Shown here: piece after piece, positions 1-12,616 of the stretch | Layout: each line of letters begins with the position of its first letter | How positions within the stretch are numbered: position 1 is the stretch's first letter | Assembly (NCBI GenBank): GCA_004026145.2 | Contig: CP034975.1 | Span: forward strand, 7,852,686-7,916,685 | DNA from: Takifugu bimaculatus | Lineage: Eukaryota; Chordata; Actinopteri; Tetraodontiformes; Tetraodontidae | DNA: 64,000 nucleotides | Reading direction: 5' to 3' | Notes under the pieces: generated by a model | Told to the model about the DNA's origin: nothing | The model's database searches: none | Seen by the model: only the letters and a program-made list of their open reading frames with translations | Program-made: the position numbers and the translations under genes

Positions 1-6
1 GCCCAC

Positions 7-3000
7 CTGGAGCAGTAAGCTCTGCAGATGTTCCAGTTGGGATCTGACTGCACAGCAGTCTTCAGCAAGTTCCTCCACATCAGCACCGAAGCCAAGAGAC
101 AGGAAGTCAGACCTGAGGGGAACAGGAAGCACTTCAGGTGAGCACACCTGGAGTTCATGTGTCTGAGGTGCTGGACTAAGACCCGACCTGTGGGGAAAGA
201 AGCCCAGAAGCAGCTCGCTGTCGCTGCCGATGTCCGGCTTTTTATTCCCAGTGTCCTCGTTCAGTTTGAAAGATCTGATGGAACCACGGAGGCAAGAACT
301 CAGTCAGACCATGGACAGGACAGCGCCAGGACATGCCAGGAAGTTACATCACCTCTCGCTGTGGTTGTCAAACTCCTGCGTTCCCCAGCACAGCTGCCTC
401 CTCGTCCACTCGGCCATGTGAGAAGTCCCGCCCCCATCTGCACAGGTGACACAGCAGCGAGGTCAAAAACCACCCGAAACACCAACGTCAACAGACAAAG
501 ACTCCACCGGTCTGAACTGTTGGCCGGTTTCAACGCCCAGGTGACACGAAACGGTCGTGTCTCTGAATCAGCCGCGACATTTTTGAGAGTGAGGACTGAA
601 TGTGGCGAGTTTGGTACCGCTGAACAGCGAGGAAGCTTCAGAGTCGTCAGCGTCCAACATGAGGTCGTCATCGTCCAGATCACAGGAGTCCAGATGGGTC
701 AAGATGTCCTAAAGACACAGAAGCATTGTCATTTAATATCAGACCAACACTCCGACACTCGGAAAACCAGCCATGAGACCCTCAGAGACAGGAACGGTCA
801 CAGTTGTTGACCTTATCTCATCTCTCTGATCAGACCAGCTTTATCAAAAACACCATCAAGAAATATAGATCACAGTTACAGTTTAACTAATTCACAATAA
901 ATTGGGGGAAATGCCTTTCCCCAGATGCCTTTTAAGTTCATGTAATTATTTCATTCATTATGGCGCAGTTTCCTAATGTTGCCGAGTAAAAAAGTGTATG
1001 TAATTCTCTAAACTGGCACTAGATGGAGCCAGAGGGCTCACGGCGGTTGGTGGTCACGTGACAGAACTCACCACGCTGTCAAAGCTCCCGATGGGATGGG
1101 TGGTGTTGCTGCCAGGGGTCGTGGCGAGTCCTCCCAGAGGATCCAGGCCCTCCTCATCCCACATGTAGATTCCCCCAGAGCCACAGCTGTCTGACGGGGA
1201 CAGGTCCAGGGATGAGCCGCCCTGTGGGAGGTCAGACAGCCCGTTTTCAGTGGCCTTTTCCTCAGTGAAAAGTCCAGACACAATCTTGAGGTCATGTGAC
1301 GTCACCTGGTCATGGTCCACTAGCCCACTGGACCTTCTCCTGGAGTGAAGAGGCGACAGATCCTGTTCCCGCGGCTCCCCTGCACACAAACAGGTTTGTA
1401 AAAATCGGTGTGTCCCCCCCCCCCATTTCACCCATCTTTAACATTTGAACCCACCACTGAGTCTCATGTCGCCGCATTCCATTCCATCATCCACAAAACA
1501 GAGCCTCGTCGTCTTGGCAACAGCTGCCTTCTGGTCAAACCCGGCACATGACTGGTTCTCATCATTTACAGAGGAGAGATGCAGAATTCCCACCCCACCG
1601 TTCCCTGCAAGAAAAGAGAAACCATTTATTCCTCGTGCACATGCATGTGCACGTGGGCGTGTGTATTATGGGTGATGGCATTCACTGATTTATATTGGTG
1701 ACACAATCGTTATGCGCCTGTGCAGGTAGATTCAGGGTGCGTTGGGTACAAATTACAGGTCAATTTGGGCCGCACCTCTCCCAGTTAGTCATGTTTCAGT
1801 CGATTATTTTATCTTCTAATTTCCAACTTACTGGTTTCTGAAGGTACCCTGAACACACCCTGGTTACCTGGCAACAAGAACAACAGGCCGAAAGACTTGT
1901 TGGACTTGATTCCTCGTAAAAAAAAGCATTAAATTAAACTTTTCTGGTCTGCTTTCTATCATTTTAGGTAAAATTTTGGCCCCGCCCCCCAACAATCTGG
2001 GGTAGCCTTTTTTATTAGCATCATTGTAGCGTATCGGTGACTTTACTGAACGTGTGCTCGTGTGTTTCTCTCTCACCGAGGTTGTCGAAGTCATCCATGT
2101 ATTCCTGGCTGGCGTGATTTGGATCCAGGGACGAGCTGGAGGACAGGGACATGTCGTCCAGCGTCTCCCCCTCCACCTCCTCCTTCTGGGTCAGTGTCTC
2201 AGCAGTCGGTCCCTCTGTCAATGATTACAGTTAACCTTTTTAGTGTCATTATTCTGATTGATTGGGATCTATTGTTTTTACAGATGTTAAAGACAAACCT
2301 GACTTGGCTGTTTCCTGTCGTCAGCGCTGTCTCCACACTCGCCGTCTGGTTCACTTCCTGTTCTCCTATAGGCGGTCTTGCTGGGGTCGCTCGTAAGGGT
2401 CGGAGCGGCTTGTTGAGTGATGGGCGCGACAACTTATAGCTGACGCCGCTATTTTTGGAGGAGGGGACAATGGTTGGTAGGAGGGGCTTCTTTAAGGAAG
2501 AAGGGGGCAGTAGAGAGGGGACGCTAATCCCAGATCTTCCCCAGCTTCCCCCGTCAGGAGTCTGTCCACTGATGGTGGAGATTCCGCGTGCTGAACCCTG
2601 GGAAGATGGCGCTGGCTTGAGTCTGGACCTGTTGTAGCTGTACAGGAAGTAGCGGGTGGAGGCGACGGGGGAGGATGAGGAGGGGGAAGGGCTTAGGCTG
2701 GGGGAGGCCTGACGTCGGACCTGATTGAGGCTCTGAGAGCGAATGCGGTCGCTTTGGGTCAGCTGGGCAGATGGAGCGGAGCCCAGGTCGTCGCTGGAGT
2801 GTGAGCGGCTGGCCTGTTTCGTCTGGAAAAGAGACCCGGACACACCAGGATGAGGGAAGCTCTGAGGCCGTCTCAGAGAACCACCCCGACCTGTCCATGG
2901 TTTTGATGCCGGAGGACCATTTGGAGCCTGTTTTGTTCCATTTGTGAGGTTCGGAGCAATTTGGCCCAGCCTGGAGGAACCTTTAGAGACGGGAAGTGTT

Positions 3001-3463
3001 TTAGGGGACAGACTGTGGCGACCGTGAGGATGAGGATGTCGCAGGATGGTTAAGGACACGCCCCTTTCCCGCTGTTGTTCTGGCACTTTGCTGTGATGGG
3101 ACTGGATGAACCTGACGGCTGTTGGTAGAGCGGTTCTGACACACGGTTTCCTCTCTTCGCCTCTGACTTTTCATCGCCCCTGTGTTCCTGTCCACAGTTC
3201 ACGGCGAATGAAACAGGCACTCGGAGAAATCCATTCTGCTTGACTGAGGGGGCGGAGCCAGCAGCGGAGCTGTTGACCCCCACTGGACCAGGGTGGTGGT
3301 AGAACCCGTTGGTCAGACGGGTGCTGGTCATATCAGCGGAGGTAGCCGGACCCGAGTGAGTGCCGCTAGAGGAGGAGGCCGATTTAGACTGGAAGCCAAA
3401 CTTTGGCAGTCTGGAAACCATGGTGGGCATGGTGGGAGGGGCTTCAAGAGAGGAGACTGACAT
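7..3463 (-). CDS. ccser2: Coiled-coil serine-rich protein 2, 5' part
   Basis: Serine-rich, C-terminally coiled-coil protein of the CCSER/FAM190 family, linked in mammals to microtubules. Seven coding exons read on the minus strand: 2304-3463, 2077-2212, 1455-1604, 1072-1379, 618-708, 353-437, 7-112; the gene continues off the left edge. Family landmarks are the N-terminal SRLPKFG, the acidic LDDMSLSSSSSLD block, SPSDS...YMWDEEGLDP, DILTHLDSCDLDDDDLM, and a last exon that starts the coiled coil (DVEELAEDCCAVRSQLEHL). Phases agree at all junctions. The start may be 3463, 3430 or 3421; ATGs at 3430 and 3421 both sit in ACC-ATG contexts. The acceptor before the first coding exon is at 3505-3506. 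The register changes inside the first exon between about 3150 and 3086, so as written the frame is broken there. The 136-nt exon acceptor (2212) is weaker than the others. Family assignment is secure; a versus b paralogue is not resolved. Confidence 0.9.
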
Positions 3464-5163
3464 CTACTACTGCCTCCGTCACCATGGAGACACCAGGCAG
3501 AGACCTGGAGAGGAGAAAGAAGCATTAAAGCAAGGCGGCGTGGCCGATCAAACGTCACCAAGTTAACAAACCGTCCGAATACAGTAACGGCATTGTGTAA
3601 CAGTAACTGTGTAATAACAACATTCAAAACATTAACTGGGTTATAACATTAACTGAAAGCTCTTAATTCACACAGGGGGTACGAACCATGACACCAAACC
3701 ATGAGTTACCATCTATTCATCATTAGATGATGAACCCATTAATAACCATGCTGATCTGCTGATCTGCTGTTATGAAAGTTAATACTCTCAGCCCGCAGAA
3801 TGAATCAAAAGTGCTCGTGGCGACACAAACACACAAACAGAATGAGCCTCTTTCATGAAATGTCCACCCCAGGCCACCGTACACAAGGTGAGAACATCAT
3901 GAGCTGGTGAGGAGGAAAAGAGCCCAACTGTTGCTGAGGAAAACATCAAAAACTTGTGATTTCAGCATGAGAACGGTTAAAAATAACACACGGTAGTTTG
4001 TCTGTTTCCATGACGACTGAGGAGGCAACATCAGGACAGAACTCCGTGTACTGTTATTGATCGTGAATCACATGCTTAAAGGTCATTGATATGAGGACCT
4101 GGGTCAAGCAGGTCAGTCTTACGTCATGTGAATAAGAGTTTTATCACGAAAAGTGATCTAATCTTTTAAAAGGTCATTTCATACATATCCTGATGAGATG
4201 TGACTGTACTTCACTGCCGTGGGCACCTGTGATGTCACTTCCTGTTTCACAGGAAATGTGCGAACAGGCCAATGAAAACCCCAATAGTAATGGTAACCCG
4301 ATTATCAGTTGGATTTAATTCTTGGTTCATTTTATTTCAACCTCAAAATTTCAACGAGAAATGTCACAACAGTGTCAAAGAGATCTCAGCCAGTTTAAAA
4401 AGCCTTATTATCTGGACTATAAGATGTAAAATTATCTGCTGGATGGATTAAATCTCTATTTAATTCATTTAAAAGCTGCTTTTGCGCAGTGACGGTCTGA
4501 TATTTTCAGATCAGAGGAACATTCAGCGTCTCAGCTCAACCTGCCACTGCCAATCACGTTTATCTCCCCAGATAAGGACACGGCTTGGAAAAGGGAATTA
4601 ATCATTACCAATGCGAAAGGGGAAACTTTGATATTTTCCAATCATAAAAATATGATGGAATGAAAACAACAGATTGGATCTGCAAATTTAAAGTTCACAG
4701 CTTTCGATACGATGACTGATGAGCAATTTTGACCAAAGAAGAATTATGAGCTGCTTGATGATCACTTTATATGAAAAGCATTTTCCTTCACTCTAAAACA
4801 AAACCAATCTATCGGATTTATTAAAGCTCCTGAGGCCAAAGGTCACCGGTGATGTAACGACACCCGTGAGAACATGTTGGTCTGAACTCTGGTCTCACAG
4901 AGGCAACACCAGACATGAGACAGGGCAGCAGGGCAACAACAGGGCAACAACAGGGTAACAACAGGGTAACAACAGGTACTCACATCTGGAAAATTCACTC
5001 AACCAATGAGAAGGCTCCAGGTGACACAGGTGACCCACACCGATGCCCAACATCAATAATGTGGCCTCTATATTTGATTACACCGACACAGATGGTGCTA
5101 AAAACACCTGAGCTAAACCTACGCTGATCTATCAATCAAGCTTCTTTAAACGTCCATACACGT

Positions 5164-5590
5164 GTGTTCCACCTCCTCAGGTGTGTGTTGCACCTCCTCA
5201 GGTGTGTGTGTTGCACCTCCTCAGGTGTGTGTTCCACCTCCTCAGCTGTGTATTCCACCTCCTTAGCTGTGTGTGTGTTCCACCTCCTCATGTGTGTGTG
5301 TTCCACCTCCTCATGTGTGTGTGTGTTCCACCTCCTCAGCTGTGTGTTCCACCTCCTCATGCGTGTTCCACCTCCTCAGCTGTGTTCCACCTCCTCATGT
5401 GTGTGTGTTCCACCTCCTCATGTGTGTGTGTTCCACTTCCTCATGTGTGTGTGTTCCACCTCCTCATGTGTGTGTATTCCACCTCCTCATGTGTGTGTGT
5501 TCCACCTCCTCATGCGTGTTCCACCTCCTCAGCTGTGTTCCACCTCCTCAGGTGTGTGTTCCACCTCCACAGGTGTGTGTTCCACCTCCT
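5164..5590. repeat. Minisatellite, CACCTCCTCA plus TGTGTG units
   Basis: About twenty tandem copies of a roughly 20-29 bp unit made of CACCTCCTCA followed by a variable (TG)n and TTC. Length differences between copies come mainly from the TG part. The array reads open in several frames on both strands, which is a property of the repeat and not a gene. Confidence 0.9.
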
Positions 5591-5711
5591 GCAAACCTTC
5601 TACAACAGATGGCACGACAACAAAGGGAGTTGCCTCTTTCATTTTTTAATCAAGTACTTGCGCGCACATGTTTCATAATCAGTGTCTCCTCAGGCTCTGT
5701 GATATCGCTCT

Positions 5712-5780
5712 CTCACACACACACACACACACGCACGCACGCATACACGCACACACACACACACACGCACACACCACACT
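5712..5780. repeat. CA microsatellite with CG interruptions
   Basis: A (CA)n run interrupted by GCACGCACGCAT, typical of fish introns. Confidence 0.9.
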
Positions 5781-7223
5781 CCTCCCCCCCAGAGCTACTT
5801 GGCCTGGACAACAGAAGGTCTGTTGTAGGTCTGTGGACCACCACCATCATTAATCTGCCACACAGACCCTCTTTCACTGCCCATCCACAACACGTCATCC
5901 TCACTGGTCCCCGAATATTCAGCAACCATTGAGTAAAAACCAGTTTCTCGCCAAGGACGCCAGCGCGGCCTCAATCTTCAGACAACAGGAAACGTTGAGC
6001 AGTCAATCGTCGCCCCAGCGAACGCTGCGATTTATTCACTCGGAAAGAGAAAAGGGGAGGAGAAACTATGAGGAGAGAAGAGGTGACGGGGAAGAGAAAA
6101 AGAGGGTAGGAGAATTAAAGAAGAAAAGAGGAGAAGGGAGGAGAAGATGGGGAAAGGAGAGAGCAGAGAGGAGATGAGAGGGGAGTAATGAGTCTCTGGT
6201 GAAATTACAGCGGGACACTGGCGCCATCTTGGTTTAGGTCCAAACCGTCATCTGAGCTCAGAGGTCAAAAGGACGTCATGAGGAACAAACAAAGATCCTG
6301 AACGTTACACCTTTCACGAAGGTCAAACCGAGGTCACAACGCCGTCACCTCCCAGACCGATAACCTGCGAGTGATGAAAAACGATCACCCTCAGAGCTGC
6401 CTCCACATGAATACTGGAATTCCATTCCAATCGATCTATCCACAAATAAACAATTCCACGCCCAGTTTGTTGATGTGAATATCTTTTTTTCCCCCTGACT
6501 GTTACATCTGGAATAAGTGGTAAACACTTGAGGACATCCTCTGTGATTTATAACGCAGATTTACTAATCACACATTGATTAGGGTGGGGGAATGGTCCTG
6601 TTCTGAGCTGAAGAAGAACCAAAACAGGCGGTTCTTCTGGAACGCAGCCCAAGGGGACCATGACGAACAGAACCGATGAAGACAGAACCTGAGGAGAGAA
6701 CCAACAACCCCTGAAGTTCTAGTCAAGGCGAGAACCAAACCTCTCTGAGACCGTGATCAGAACTAGAACCAGAACGGAACTGATCTTTACAATAAATGAA
6801 AAAACAGGATCAAAAAAGGCCTCATAGGGAATTTAAAATTTAAAAAAAGACAATACAAACAAAAGGGAAAAATGTTCTGTCACATTTCCAGAATCTGATA
6901 TCGACCATTTGAAAGCTACTTTTCACTGATTTACAACAATCTATGATCCTTATTGACATACAATAACTGATCGAACGTCATAATCGATACATACAATCGA
7001 TACATTTCCCTTCTGTTGTTTAGCTTTAGCAACATTAGCACAACAGCTCTACCTTTATCTGCGTTTGGCAGCACCTCGCTATTAATTATTAATGTCTCAC
7101 CTTCAGCTGTTGTTAGTCAGTAGCGAGACCTTTAGACGGCTGACATTACACCCATATTGTTCTTTTATAACCAGATTTCCGAGAGCCAGCCTGGATTTCA
7201 AGACAGCGGGAGATGAGACTCAC

Positions 7224-7430
7224 CTGCCGGGCAGCATCCGGCGCCCAAATGCGGAAATGTCGGAGCTGGAGGTCGAATGGAGCCGGCTGGGCGTCAGGTC
7301 GGGCTGATTTTACGTCGGATCCGAAACAAAGACAAATCTAAACCTGGAGACAGGTCGGCAACGGAGGCAAAAAGCCCAGAAAAGGCTGATAAAATCCGCC
7401 GGGGGGGTGACGGAGTGACGATCCGGGCAC
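7224..7430 (-). other. ccser2: Probable ccser2 5' untranslated exon and CpG-rich promoter
   Basis: On the minus strand a strong splice donor (CGGCAG|GTGAGTC) ends an exon at 7224. It lies in a GC- and CpG-rich block of about 7200-7700, as expected for a first exon of a broadly expressed gene. It points toward the ccser2 coding exon whose acceptor is at 3505. The upstream limit (about 7430) is a guess, because the transcription start cannot be read from sequence. Confidence 0.5.
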
Positions 7431-8823
7431 GACAGCCTTCACAGGGGGGCTCCAGCGCTCCTCTCCGGCCTGTGCGCCGTCGAAACAACACTACGAATTA
7501 TACCGGAAAAAGACGAAGATTAGCGAAGACTGCGGCCTTTTCTCCGCCCTCGACCTGCACGCGGCCAACACCTGTCCGCGGGAAACAGCAAAATAAAAGC
7601 CTCTCTGGGTTTGTTTATTCAGCTGCAGCTGCACGAGCTGCTGAATCATCTAACATGCGCGCGCGCGCCTCCCGCACGCGCAAACCCACAGCTGACTGCC
7701 GACGTCATCGCCTCCCGTAAACGTAACTCTTTCATCACCAAAGCCGTTTTACACCGAGAAAGCCGAGTTACGTCAGAGTACGAGATTACTGGTTTAATAA
7801 AATGTATGGATAGTGCGACCAGCTGTCCTGGACTGGTTATACTGGGAGAGAGAGCAGCATGAATTCTGGCTATAGTGGGACAGAGAGGATAAACGGACTG
7901 GTTATACTGGGAGAGAGAGCAGCATGAATTCTGGCTATAGTGGGACAGAGAGGATAAACGGACTGGTTATACTGGGAGAGAGGAACCCCACATTTATTAC
8001 GCGCCAGGTGTAGTTTGAGGTTTTGTCCACCTGAGGGCGGAATTGTTTTTTCTCTGCATTCGCTGATGGTTGATAAGCGGATCATTTTGGACTAAATCGA
8101 TTAGAGATTTTTTTTTTTTAAAGAAAAAAATAAAAGATGAAGTTTGGGAAAGAAAGTTTGTTTACAGCTGCCATCACGGACAAGGTCCTTCTTCAGTCAG
8201 ACATGAAACTTTTAAATTAGTTGGTACCAAAGAACTCATCTCGCCTCTTCTAGACGTTCCTGGGGCCACTTTTAAACTCTTTAAGACTCGTTTTTGTGTG
8301 TTTTAAGTCTGTTAATGCATGTTTCCCTGTCACCTTGCAATTTATGATTAATGTTTACTCCATGTTTCAAGGAGTATTATTAATTCCTTCACCAATAACC
8401 TAAAGTGCGGTTGGGAGTTGAGTTTGCTAACTTATTTCTTCTTGCAGGTGTTGATGTGCAGTAGAAGAAATGATGTCTTTCATCAAAGCTTCGAATAAAA
8501 ACCAAAAATATATTTTTTAAAAAAATGGGAATGACGAAAGGACATCTAAACGCCTGTTCACATCATTGTAGTAATTATACGCATAGTAATATGAAAGTAA
8601 TTTACAATAGTAAAGCTGGATGGAGTAAATGACTTATGAATCACGCCCGTGTCCTGTCCTGTTGAAATGTGCTCGGAACCAGTCGGGGTCCAGACCGGAA
8701 CGCGTCAGGCTGCGTTGAGAGCCGTGCAGTGCGCGTGTCCGCTCAGCTTTATTCCGCTGTTGGGCACCTGAGCTGACACGCAGGTCCAGGTGACGCGGAC
8801 GATGCTGCCATAAAGCGGACTCC
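7431..8823. other. Intergenic region between ccser2 and the dopamine receptor
   Basis: Head-to-head spacer. The left part is CpG-rich and probably belongs to the ccser2 promoter. The centre carries a 65-bp tandem repeat (7830-7982). The right part, from about 8640, is the presumed 5' untranslated region and promoter of the receptor. No further gene is supported. Confidence 0.5.
7830..7982. repeat. 65-bp tandem repeat, about 2.3 copies
   Basis: A 65-bp unit beginning GGACTGGTTATACTGGG starts at 7830, 7895 and 7960; the third copy is cut short at about 7982. The first two copies look essentially identical, so the duplication is recent or homogenised. Confidence 0.92.
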
Positions 8824-10215
8824 ATGGAAAACTTTTACAATGAGACCGAGCCAACGGAGCCCCGCGACGGCGTGGACCCGCTCCGGGTGGTCACGGCGGC
8901 GGAAGACGTCCCGGCTCCGGTTGGAGGGGTCAGTGTGCGTGCGCTGACCGGCTGCGTCCTGTGCGCGCTGATTGTCTCCACGCTGCTGGGGAACACGCTG
9001 GTGTGCGCCGCGGTCATCAAATTCCGCCACCTGCGCTCCAAAGTCACCAACGCGTTCGTGGTGTCGCTGGCGGTGTCGGACCTGTTCGTGGCCGTGCTGG
9101 TGATGCCCTGGAGAGCCGTGTCCGAGGTGGCCGGGGTCTGGCTCTTCGGCCGCTTCTGCGACACGTGGGTCGCTTTTGACATTATGTGCTCCACCGCGTC
9201 CATCCTGAACCTGTGCGTCATCAGCATGGACCGGTACTGGGCCATCTCCAATCCGTTCCGGTACGAGCGCAGGATGACGCGCCGCTTTGCCTTCCTGATG
9301 ATCGCAGTCGCGTGGACGCTGTCCGTGCTCATCTCCTTCATCCCCGTGCAGCTCAACTGGCACCGCGCGGACAACAACAGCAGCGCGCACGAGCAGGGCG
9401 ACTGCAACGCCAGCCTGAACCGCACTTACGCCATCTCGTCGTCCCTCATCAGCTTCTACATCCCCGTGCTCATCATGGTGGGCACGTACACGCGCATTTT
9501 CCGCATCGCCCAAACCCAAATAAGACGGATTTCTTCCTTGGAGAGGGCGGCGGGACAGCGCGCGCAGAACCAGAGCCACCGCGCGTCGACGCACGACGAA
9601 AGCGCGCTGAAAACGTCCTTCAAGAGAGAGACCAAAGTTCTGAAGACGCTGTCCGTCATCATGGGTGTGTTCGTGTTCTGCTGGCTGCCCTTCTTCGTCC
9701 TGAACTGCGTGGTTCCCTTTTGCGACGTGGACAAAGTCGGAGAGCCGCCGTGCGTCAGCGACACCACCTTCAACATCTTCGTGTGGTTCGGCTGGGCCAA
9801 CTCGTCCCTGAACCCGGTCATTTACGCCTTCAACGCAGACTTCAGGAAGGCCTTCACCACTATTCTGGGCTGCAGTAAGTTCTGCTCCTCGTCCGCGGTG
9901 CAGGCGGTGGATTTCAGCAACGAGCTGGTCTCCTACCACCACGACACCACTCTGCAGAAGGAGCCCGTCCCGGGACCCGGCGCGCACAGACTGGTGGCGC
10001 CGCTGCCGCAAAACCGGGGAGACGCAGGGCCGAACTTTGACAAAGTTTCCGTGGTGTCGGATGATTCGCGCGCCGACCGCAACTTGCTGCTGCCCGCGAT
10101 CCTGCAGTGCGACTGCGAGGCGGAGATCTCTCTGGACATGGTGCCTTTCGGCTCCTCCGGACCCGCTGACTCCTTTCTGATTCCGGGTCAGATCCAGGAC
10201 CTGGGCGATCTCTGA
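8824..10215 (+). CDS. drd6: D1-class dopamine receptor, probably D1C (drd6)
   Basis: Seven-helix rhodopsin-type receptor that binds dopamine at the plasma membrane and, in this class, couples to Gs/Golf to raise cAMP. Intronless, 463 residues, as usual for D1-class genes. Visible hallmarks: N-glycosylation site NET at 6; amine-binding Asp119 in helix 3 (WVAFD); DRY at 136-138; catechol-binding serines 206, 207 and 210 in helix 5 (AISSSLIS); CWLPF with Trp287 in helix 6; NPVIY at 330-334; probable palmitoyl cysteines at 350 and 354; short third loop and long C-tail, typical of Gs-coupled amine receptors. The start is the first ATG, followed by [11 protein letters not shown]1-class identity is certain. 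The D1C subtype (lost in mammals, kept in fish) is inferred from the N-terminus and the [15 protein letters not shown] tail. Codon use is GC-rich, giving long antisense frames. The frame is unbroken. Confidence 0.95.
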   Translation: MENFYNETEPTEPRDGVDPLRVVTAAEDVPAPVGGVSVRALTGCVLCALIVSTLLGNTLVCAAVIKFRHLRSKVTNAFVVSLAVSDLFVAVLVMPWRAVSEVAGVWLFGRFCDTWVAFDIMCSTASILNLCVISMDRYWAISNPFRYERRMTRRFAFLMIAVAWTLSVLISFIPVQLNWHRADNNSSAHEQGDCNASLNRTYAISSSLISFYIPVLIMVGTYTRIFRIAQTQIRRISSLERAAGQRAQNQSHRASTHDESALKTSFKRETKVLKTLSVIMGVFVFCWLPFFVLNCVVPFCDVDKVGEPPCVSDTTFNIFVWFGWANSSLNPVIYAFNADFRKAFTTILGCSKFCSSSAVQAVDFSNELVSYHHDTTLQKEPVPGPGAHRLVAPLPQNRGDAGPNFDKVSVVSDDSRADRNLLLPAILQCDCEAEISLDMVPFGSSGPADSFLIPGQIQDLGDL

Positions 10216-10305
10216 GGACAGGACCCGGGGAGAAGTTCCAAACTTCACATTTGGCTCAAAGATGCTAAAACCTAAACAATCTTTTCGTAATGGCTAAATT
10301 CGCAG

Positions 10306-10311
10306 AATAAA
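10306..10311 (+). terminator. Candidate poly(A) signal of the dopamine receptor gene
   Basis: AATAAA about 90 bp after the stop codon at 10215. A second AATAAA occurs near 10347. Either could be used. Confidence 0.5.
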
Positions 10312-12564
10312 TGTAGTCCAGATGCATGTTTCTTATTTTCATTATTAATAAATTTAAAAAAAACTGTGACAAGGCTAATTAGCTTAGCTGCTGTTCTGGT
10401 GGTGAATGACTTTAGCCTAGCTTTTTAATAGACGTAGATTATATCTGCTTCTCAAAATTTGAAATCATTCGAAACTCAAATTAGAAAAATGTGAAAGAAA
10501 AATGTTTGTTTTCATTCAAATTCAAGATTCTTTCATTCTAGTGTCCCCCAGTGATAATTAAAACAGTCATTGAGTGAATGCTTGGGCCTTTGAAATGCTA
10601 ATCACATTTAATCGTTGCTATTGTCATCGGGAACAATGATTTACTTCAATGCCAGATGGGCTGGAGGGTTTGATTGCTCCTTCATTCAGTCATGGATCAT
10701 TTTTTTTGTTTGCTGGAGCCAAAAACACTTGGGAACAATTAATATAACAACACTCAAAACACACAAGTGAGATGTTTAAGACGTCCTGGCAAAACCATTT
10801 CCCCCCCAAGCGTTAAAACCCAAATAATTCCTGATTTCCATCATCAATCGATACCCGGATGAGTATTTTTTGGTATCGATCCTTTCACGCTATTAATGGG
10901 CTGGAGGTGAAGAGAGAAGCTGGAGAAGCTGACAGCACCAGAACCTCCCAGAGGGGCACTCTACTCACGACTGGTTTACCTGTGGTTCCGCCCTTTGTTG
11001 TTGTTATTCCTGTGCATCAGAGCTGAGTGTTGTCCCGACCTTTGACCCCCAGCCAGCCGAACAAACGCGTCGAAGATGAAAAGACGGCACAGATGCTGTC
11101 GGACAACCGTCACATTAATGTTACCGATATCACAGAGGAACCCAGAATCGCGTCTTTCAGCTGAAAAAGAAGGATTTTCAAAAACCAAAAATCCGGTAAC
11201 ATTGCGACCAGAACAAGAGTAGCAACCGTGGAAAAGCAAACACTAAACAAGAAGAAAAAGAACAGAAACAACAATTTCTCCCTGGATTAAACATTTGCAG
11301 CACAAGAGGATGTTGCCAGGCAACAAAATTGCATCATTACATCACATTTCCTGAATCCAGACAGGACAAATGGGTCACAAAATTAAAGTCTGTTGTGGAA
11401 AAATACAAATGTGTTTCAACACACTGTAAAACCTCCCATACAAAGTTGTTTGTTACATAAAGTTTTCATGGCCGGTTCCGACATGTGGTCAGATTTTTAG
11501 TCTCTATTACCCTTAGAAATGTAACGCACCTGAATTTAAAAAAACCTCTCAAATATTGCTAAAATTTTTTCGCATTTACTTGACAAGGGACCAATGCGGT
11601 CACGTGACCATTTATCTACGAGCCGTGCACGTGGACAATATTTTGCACTATTTTATTAGCAGAAATAAAGATTATTTTATATTGTCAAGGCTGTGGATGT
11701 ACCTAGAACAAACACGTAACGGGTTTTTACGGGTTCTGAGGAGTCTCGCGAGACGATATTTACGAGAATTACGAAGCACGTGCCCAATTTCAATGGAAAC
11801 GCGTAAAAATCGCGATTGCGCCGGATCGAACTTTCGGCTTGTGACAGGTGCTAGCCTAGCGTGGCAGAAGCTTTAAGATTTCGAGTCTAAATGACTCAAC
11901 TATTAGATAAATAACTGTTTTTATTGAAACGTTTTGTGTCCTTGTGTCCTTTCATTGCTTCCTTTTTGCATCGCGATCATCCTCCCGATCTTTTCCCCGC
12001 GCTGATTGCTGAAGGGCCCGCAGCCTCCTGATGGACGCTCGAGTGCTGCTGCTTCTTCAGCATGTTCCATCAGTAATAACTCAAGTGCAGGACTCAACCA
12101 GACCGATGCAGCACGGTTCACGCGCCAACGGGCTCCATGGCAACAGTCACATACACGCCGCCCAACACCGAACTCTGCTGTACATGTGCGTAATAGGACA
12201 GAAATAAAGAATCAGGTGATGACAGTGACGATCGTGCAAAAGTAAGGTCGGATTTGAAAAGGATTTGATGATGAAAAGGCTTTCATGTTTCCGATTCTAA
12301 ATTTACTTAATTCTAAAGAAAAAGGTTTGAACAAGTGGATGACAGATAAGAGGTGATTAAAACGTCATATGGGAGCATAAATGAATCTAAATGTTCTCTG
12401 CTCTCTCATATTCAGTTTTCTTATTTATTTGAATCATTTAAAATGTATTGACAGTCCATAACTGTTAAATGGGTGATGAACAAAATATATTATGGGTTAT
12501 TATGGGTGTTGTTGTTGCTGCTGCTGTAATTATTATATTTCAGATTTATGTCAGTATAATTATT

Positions 12565-12616
12565 GTTTGTGGCTTCTTTGTTTGTGGCTTCTTTGTTTGT
12601 GGCTTCTTTGTTTGTG
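12565..12616. repeat. Short tandem repeat, TTTGTTTGTGGCTTC unit
   Basis: Three direct copies of a 15-bp unit, slightly degenerate at the right end. Confidence 0.8.

Larger units (their letters stand above)
3505..7223 (-). other. ccser2 intron 1
   Basis: About 3.7 kb between the presumed untranslated first exon and the first coding exon of ccser2. It holds a minisatellite (5164-5590), a CA/CG microsatellite (5712-5780) and a purine-rich GGAGA tract (6050-6180). Open frames here are cysteine- or histidine-rich translations of repeats. No coding exon with similarity and splice sites was found. Confidence 0.6.

Noticed and set aside
5164..5932. Cysteine-rich open frames of 160-219 codons
   Set aside because: They are translations of the CACCTCCTCA/TGTG minisatellite and the CA run, in several overlapping frames at once.
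7277..7720. 147-codon Arg-rich plus-strand open frame
   Set aside because: It runs through the CpG-rich promoter of ccser2, with no similarity or splice support; chance openness in GC-rich DNA.
8749..10248. 499-codon open frame antisense to the dopamine receptor
   Set aside because: It mirrors the GC-rich receptor coding sequence exactly and gives a His/Arg/Val-rich product with no domain. It is a codon-bias shadow.
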